A program made the position numbers and the translations under genes. A DNA stretch of 64,000 nucleotides from UBA7239 sp964509075 (GTDB taxonomy: Bacteria > Pseudomonadota > Gammaproteobacteria > Pseudomonadales > UBA7239): contig CAZDWC010000005.1 of assembly GCA_964509075.1 (NCBI GenBank), forward strand, positions 1-64,000, in the 5' to 3' direction. Of this stretch, positions 61,940-64,000 are shown piece by piece. The notes under the pieces were generated by a model that did not search any database, was not told the origin of the DNA, and worked only from the letters and a program-made list of their open reading frames with translations. Within the stretch, counting starts at the first letter, position 1. Each line of letters begins with the position of its first letter.

Positions 61940-63261
61940 TGCTGATCCGGCCGTCGTCTTCTCTGGGGCGCAGGGGGCAGACGGAAGTTGCGTTGTATGG
62001 ATGGCTTGCTGTTTTCTGGTGCGTGGTCTATCTCGCGGTATTGTTTTTCTGGCGTAATACGGGCCTGCAACCAGACAAGGTATTGCCTATGTTTGGCATT
62101 GCCCAGTATCGACAGCTGTTTGCAGACTCGCGTATTCCTGCGCTGCTTCTGATATTGCTGGTAGCAATTTCGACGTTGAAAGAAAGAGTGATGCTTTCTG
62201 ATAGGCGTGTCTTGGTGGCGGTTGGTTTTGCGGCAGTTTTTTTCGCCTTGCGCACGAATTGCGTCAATTATGATGGCATGTTGTTCACATCCAAATTCAT
62301 GCAGGATGTGCCCTTGCACGGTGCGCACGTCACACACGATGAAATGTTGGAACTCTACCTGCATTCGCGGATCTGGTTTTATGCCAATTTGCTGTGGGGG
62401 TGGTCGGTGCCATTTGTCTATCAGCTCCTTTCGTCGTTGGCTGGTGGTGTGTTCGTCTATCTTTTACTGGGTTATGCTCGCCTGCTTTCTGTTGAACACT
62501 CGGCGAGCTTTTTCTGGCTGTGCCTGTCTGGCGGTTACGTGCAGCTGTTTTTTGGTGAAATTGAAAACTATACATTCACGGCCGTTTGCATTCTGGCGTA
62601 TTGTTTCCTGGCGGCGCGCTATGTGCGTCATGAAGTGTCGCTGTGGCAGCCGTCGCTGATGCTGGCGGTCGCATTGTCGTTTCATCTGCTGGCGGGTTTC
62701 CTGCTGCCATCGCTTTTTTATCTTGGGTGGATTGCGCTGCGCAGAGCGGAGCATCTTTCGCTGGTTTTAGCCGTTTTCATGTTCGTTGTGGTGATTGCGG
62801 CTGTGTTGGCCTTTTTTCATTTTCATGGTTTGCCTATTCACAATCTTTGGGCGCACAGCCATGCTCTGGGGCACGGCGGTAACATGGGCGCCATGCTGGT
62901 GGTGCCTTCGGTGGACTATTACAAGGACATCTTGAATCTGGTTTGTCTGCTGATGCCAGTCTTCACATTGTTACTGCCGCTGGGTCTATGTCGGGGATTG
63001 GTTCATGACGATGTTGATGTGCACCTGGTCATTGCCTGCGCGGGTATGACGCTTTTTCTGTTGATCTGGCGTGCCGGTCTGGGGGTGTACCAGGACTGGA
63101 ACCTGTTTGCCGCTGTGGCTTTGCCTTATCACTTTCTTGTGGCGCGTGCAGTCTTGCGTCGTCCCGTGTCGTTGGTGTCGCCGCGAGTGACGGGGGTGAT
63201 GCAATATCTTTTTATGGGGCATTCCTTGAGCTGGGTACTGTCGAATCATTTCTACCGTTAG
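61939..63261 (+). CDS. Polytopic membrane protein, possibly GT-C-like, unassigned
   Basis: A 440-residue protein with about ten helices that begins in the stop codon of the hydrolase gene. Large loops between helices carry THDEMLELYLHSR and CLSGGYVQLFFGEIENYTFT. The second resembles a Gly-Glu-x-Glu-Asn-Tyr segment seen in GT-C-type membrane glycosyltransferases and uncharacterised relatives, but the usual N-terminal Asp/Glu catalytic pair is not obvious. I would not assign a function. Charged residues are few, and there is no signal peptide beyond the first helix. Confidence 0.75.
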   Translation: MLIRPSSSLGRRGQTEVALYGWLAVFWCVVYLAVLFFWRNTGLQPDKVLPMFGIAQYRQLFADSRIPALLLILLVAISTLKERVMLSDRRVLVAVGFAAVFFALRTNCVNYDGMLFTSKFMQDVPLHGAHVTHDEMLELYLHSRIWFYANLLWGWSVPFVYQLLSSLAGGVFVYLLLGYARLLSVEHSASFFWLCLSGGYVQLFFGEIENYTFTAVCILAYCFLAARYVRHEVSLWQPSLMLAVALSFHLLAGFLLPSLFYLGWIALRRAEHLSLVLAVFMFVVVIAAVLAFFHFHGLPIHNLWAHSHALGHGGNMGAMLVVPSVDYYKDILNLVCLLMPVFTLLLPLGLCRGLVHDDVDVHLVIACAGMTLFLLIWRAGLGVYQDWNLFAAVALPYHFLVARAVLRRPVSLVSPRVTGVMQYLFMGHSLSWVLSNHFYR

Positions 63262-63337
63262 CGGCAATGGGGTCACGGCCTTGGCCTGCTCTTTGCTGTC
63301 TATGCTTTATCGACAGGAAAAATGACGGAAAATTGAC

Positions 63338-63976
63338 ATGGCTTTGCGCGCGCTGATGCTGGTTGTGGCCTTGAGTATGCTGACGGCATGCTCGGCCTAT
63401 CAGGGCTTGTGGTGCTGTGATTACGATTACGGCTTGAAAGCTACGCGCGATCTGGCGGGCAAGGCCTTTCTCACTTCGCGTTTTCGGGTCGAGCGCCGCA
63501 GCAGTGTGGTGCTGGATGATTCCTATGCGGTGTATGCTGCTTTCTCCGAAAGTGAAGCATGGGTGGATGCCGATGTGCCGCTGGCTTCCCAGCTGTGCCG
63601 AGGCGTAAACCATAACTTCTTGCGCACACAGTGTGGGCTGGATATCGAGACGCTGGATCAGGCGCTGGTGTCTGCACAACAGCAACATGCCGACTATCTG
63701 TTCTACCCACGTGTCCAACACTGGAAAGACCGCGTCGATTCCGGGCGTGAAGTCCGTGAGCAATTACATAGCAAGGCAGATGAGCGCTCCTGGGGGCTGG
63801 ACAGCATGCGTGTTGAAGTATCGGTGCTGGATGCGCGCAGTGGCCGGCATGTTGATACTTTGTTGGTCAGCGGTCGAGCGGGTATTGCACAGTGGGGGCG
63901 GCACACGCCTGCCGACATGATGGGTGATGCGTTGGCTGAAGTGTTTGCGGTATTGATGCAGCAGCCTGTGAAGTAG
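63338..63976 (+). CDS. Lipoprotein, DUF4823-like
   Basis: A 212-residue lipoprotein with lipobox LTAC (lipidated Cys18, Ser at +2, suggesting outer-membrane sorting). The body has YLFYPRVQHWKDR and MRVEVSVLDARSGRHVDTLL, a pattern of DUF4823-like and related lipoproteins with a predicted nucleotide- or ligand-free alpha/beta domain of unknown role. Two further Cys in GLWCCDY follow the lipobox closely. It starts 76 bases after the membrane protein gene; that gap shows nothing I can name. Confidence 0.8.
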   Translation: MALRALMLVVALSMLTACSAYQGLWCCDYDYGLKATRDLAGKAFLTSRFRVERRSSVVLDDSYAVYAAFSESEAWVDADVPLASQLCRGVNHNFLRTQCGLDIETLDQALVSAQQQHADYLFYPRVQHWKDRVDSGREVREQLHSKADERSWGLDSMRVEVSVLDARSGRHVDTLLVSGRAGIAQWGRHTPADMMGDALAEVFAVLMQQPVK

Positions 63977-64000
63977 GTAGAATGCCTTAACCTCTTTAAG

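Noticed and set aside
1..64000. CRISPR arrays, insertion sequences, integrases, tRNA genes and attachment sites.
   Set aside because: No regularly spaced repeats, transposase or integrase motifs, or cloverleaf-like sequences were seen; the gaps are all under about 300 bases.

Overview
The window is a chromosomal segment of a Gram-negative gammaproteobacterium, most like the Pseudomonadales/Cellvibrionales group. Evidence for this is the asd-fimV-truA order, the pilZ-tatD pair, a fused nuoCD inside a 13-gene nuo operon, the ubiG-mupP-yciK cluster and a ccoNOQP-ccoGHIS cluster. Codon use is fairly GC-rich and even. I see no tRNA, rRNA, CRISPR array, insertion sequence, integrase or phage gene, and no gene-free stretch longer than about 300 bases.

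Layout. 1-5.8 kb: the end of asd, a large fimV, truA and an AraC-type regulator. 5.8-9.0 kb (minus strand): two unrecognised membrane proteins and a fatty acyl-CoA synthetase. 9.2-10.4 kb: pilZ and tatD. 10.5-21.3 kb: a complete type II secretion operon, gspCDEFGHIJKLM, in canonical order without gspN. 21.5-36.4 kb: the complete NADH:quinone oxidoreductase operon nuoA, B, CD, E-N. 36.6-39.4 kb: a two-gene module that looks like a type XI secretion (Slam) outer-membrane translocon and its secreted cargo, closed by a strong terminator. 39.4-43.6 kb: a glycosyltransferase-like gene, then a minus-strand group of a 2OG-Fe(II) oxygenase-like protein, yciK, mupP and ubiG. 43.7-50.2 kb: acnB, a chemoreceptor, and two unassigned genes. 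50.2-58.6 kb (minus): the cbb3 oxidase structural genes ccoNOQP and maturation genes ccoG, ccoH (very short), ccoI, ccoS and a TauE/SafE-like membrane protein. 58.7-64 kb: a Yip1-family protein, an AI-2E-family permease, a dimeric dUTPase, a metallo-beta-lactamase hydrolase coupled to a polytopic membrane protein, and a lipoprotein.

How it fits together. The segment carries both ends of an aerobic respiratory chain: complex I as electron entry and a high-affinity cbb3 oxidase with its copper-loading machinery as exit, plus the TCA enzyme AcnB. Around these are surface and secretion functions: the T2SS, FimV and PilZ for type IV pili, and the putative T11SS pair.

The T11SS-like pair is the most interesting item. 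The translocon has an N-terminal helical-repeat region and a DUF560-type barrel. The cargo has a Sec signal peptide without a lipobox, an unfamiliar Cys/Trp-containing N-terminal region, a Tyr/Gly-rich stretch and a C-terminal barrel resembling the Slam-recognised domain of TbpB-like proteins. No TonB-dependent receptor lies nearby, so the ligand is open. Smaller oddities are a strong terminator-like hairpin inside the truA frame, a CcoH without its periplasmic domain, a possible mutM (fpg) 5' remnant, and nested palindromes in front of ccoG. All family names rest on reading motifs by eye; no database search was run.
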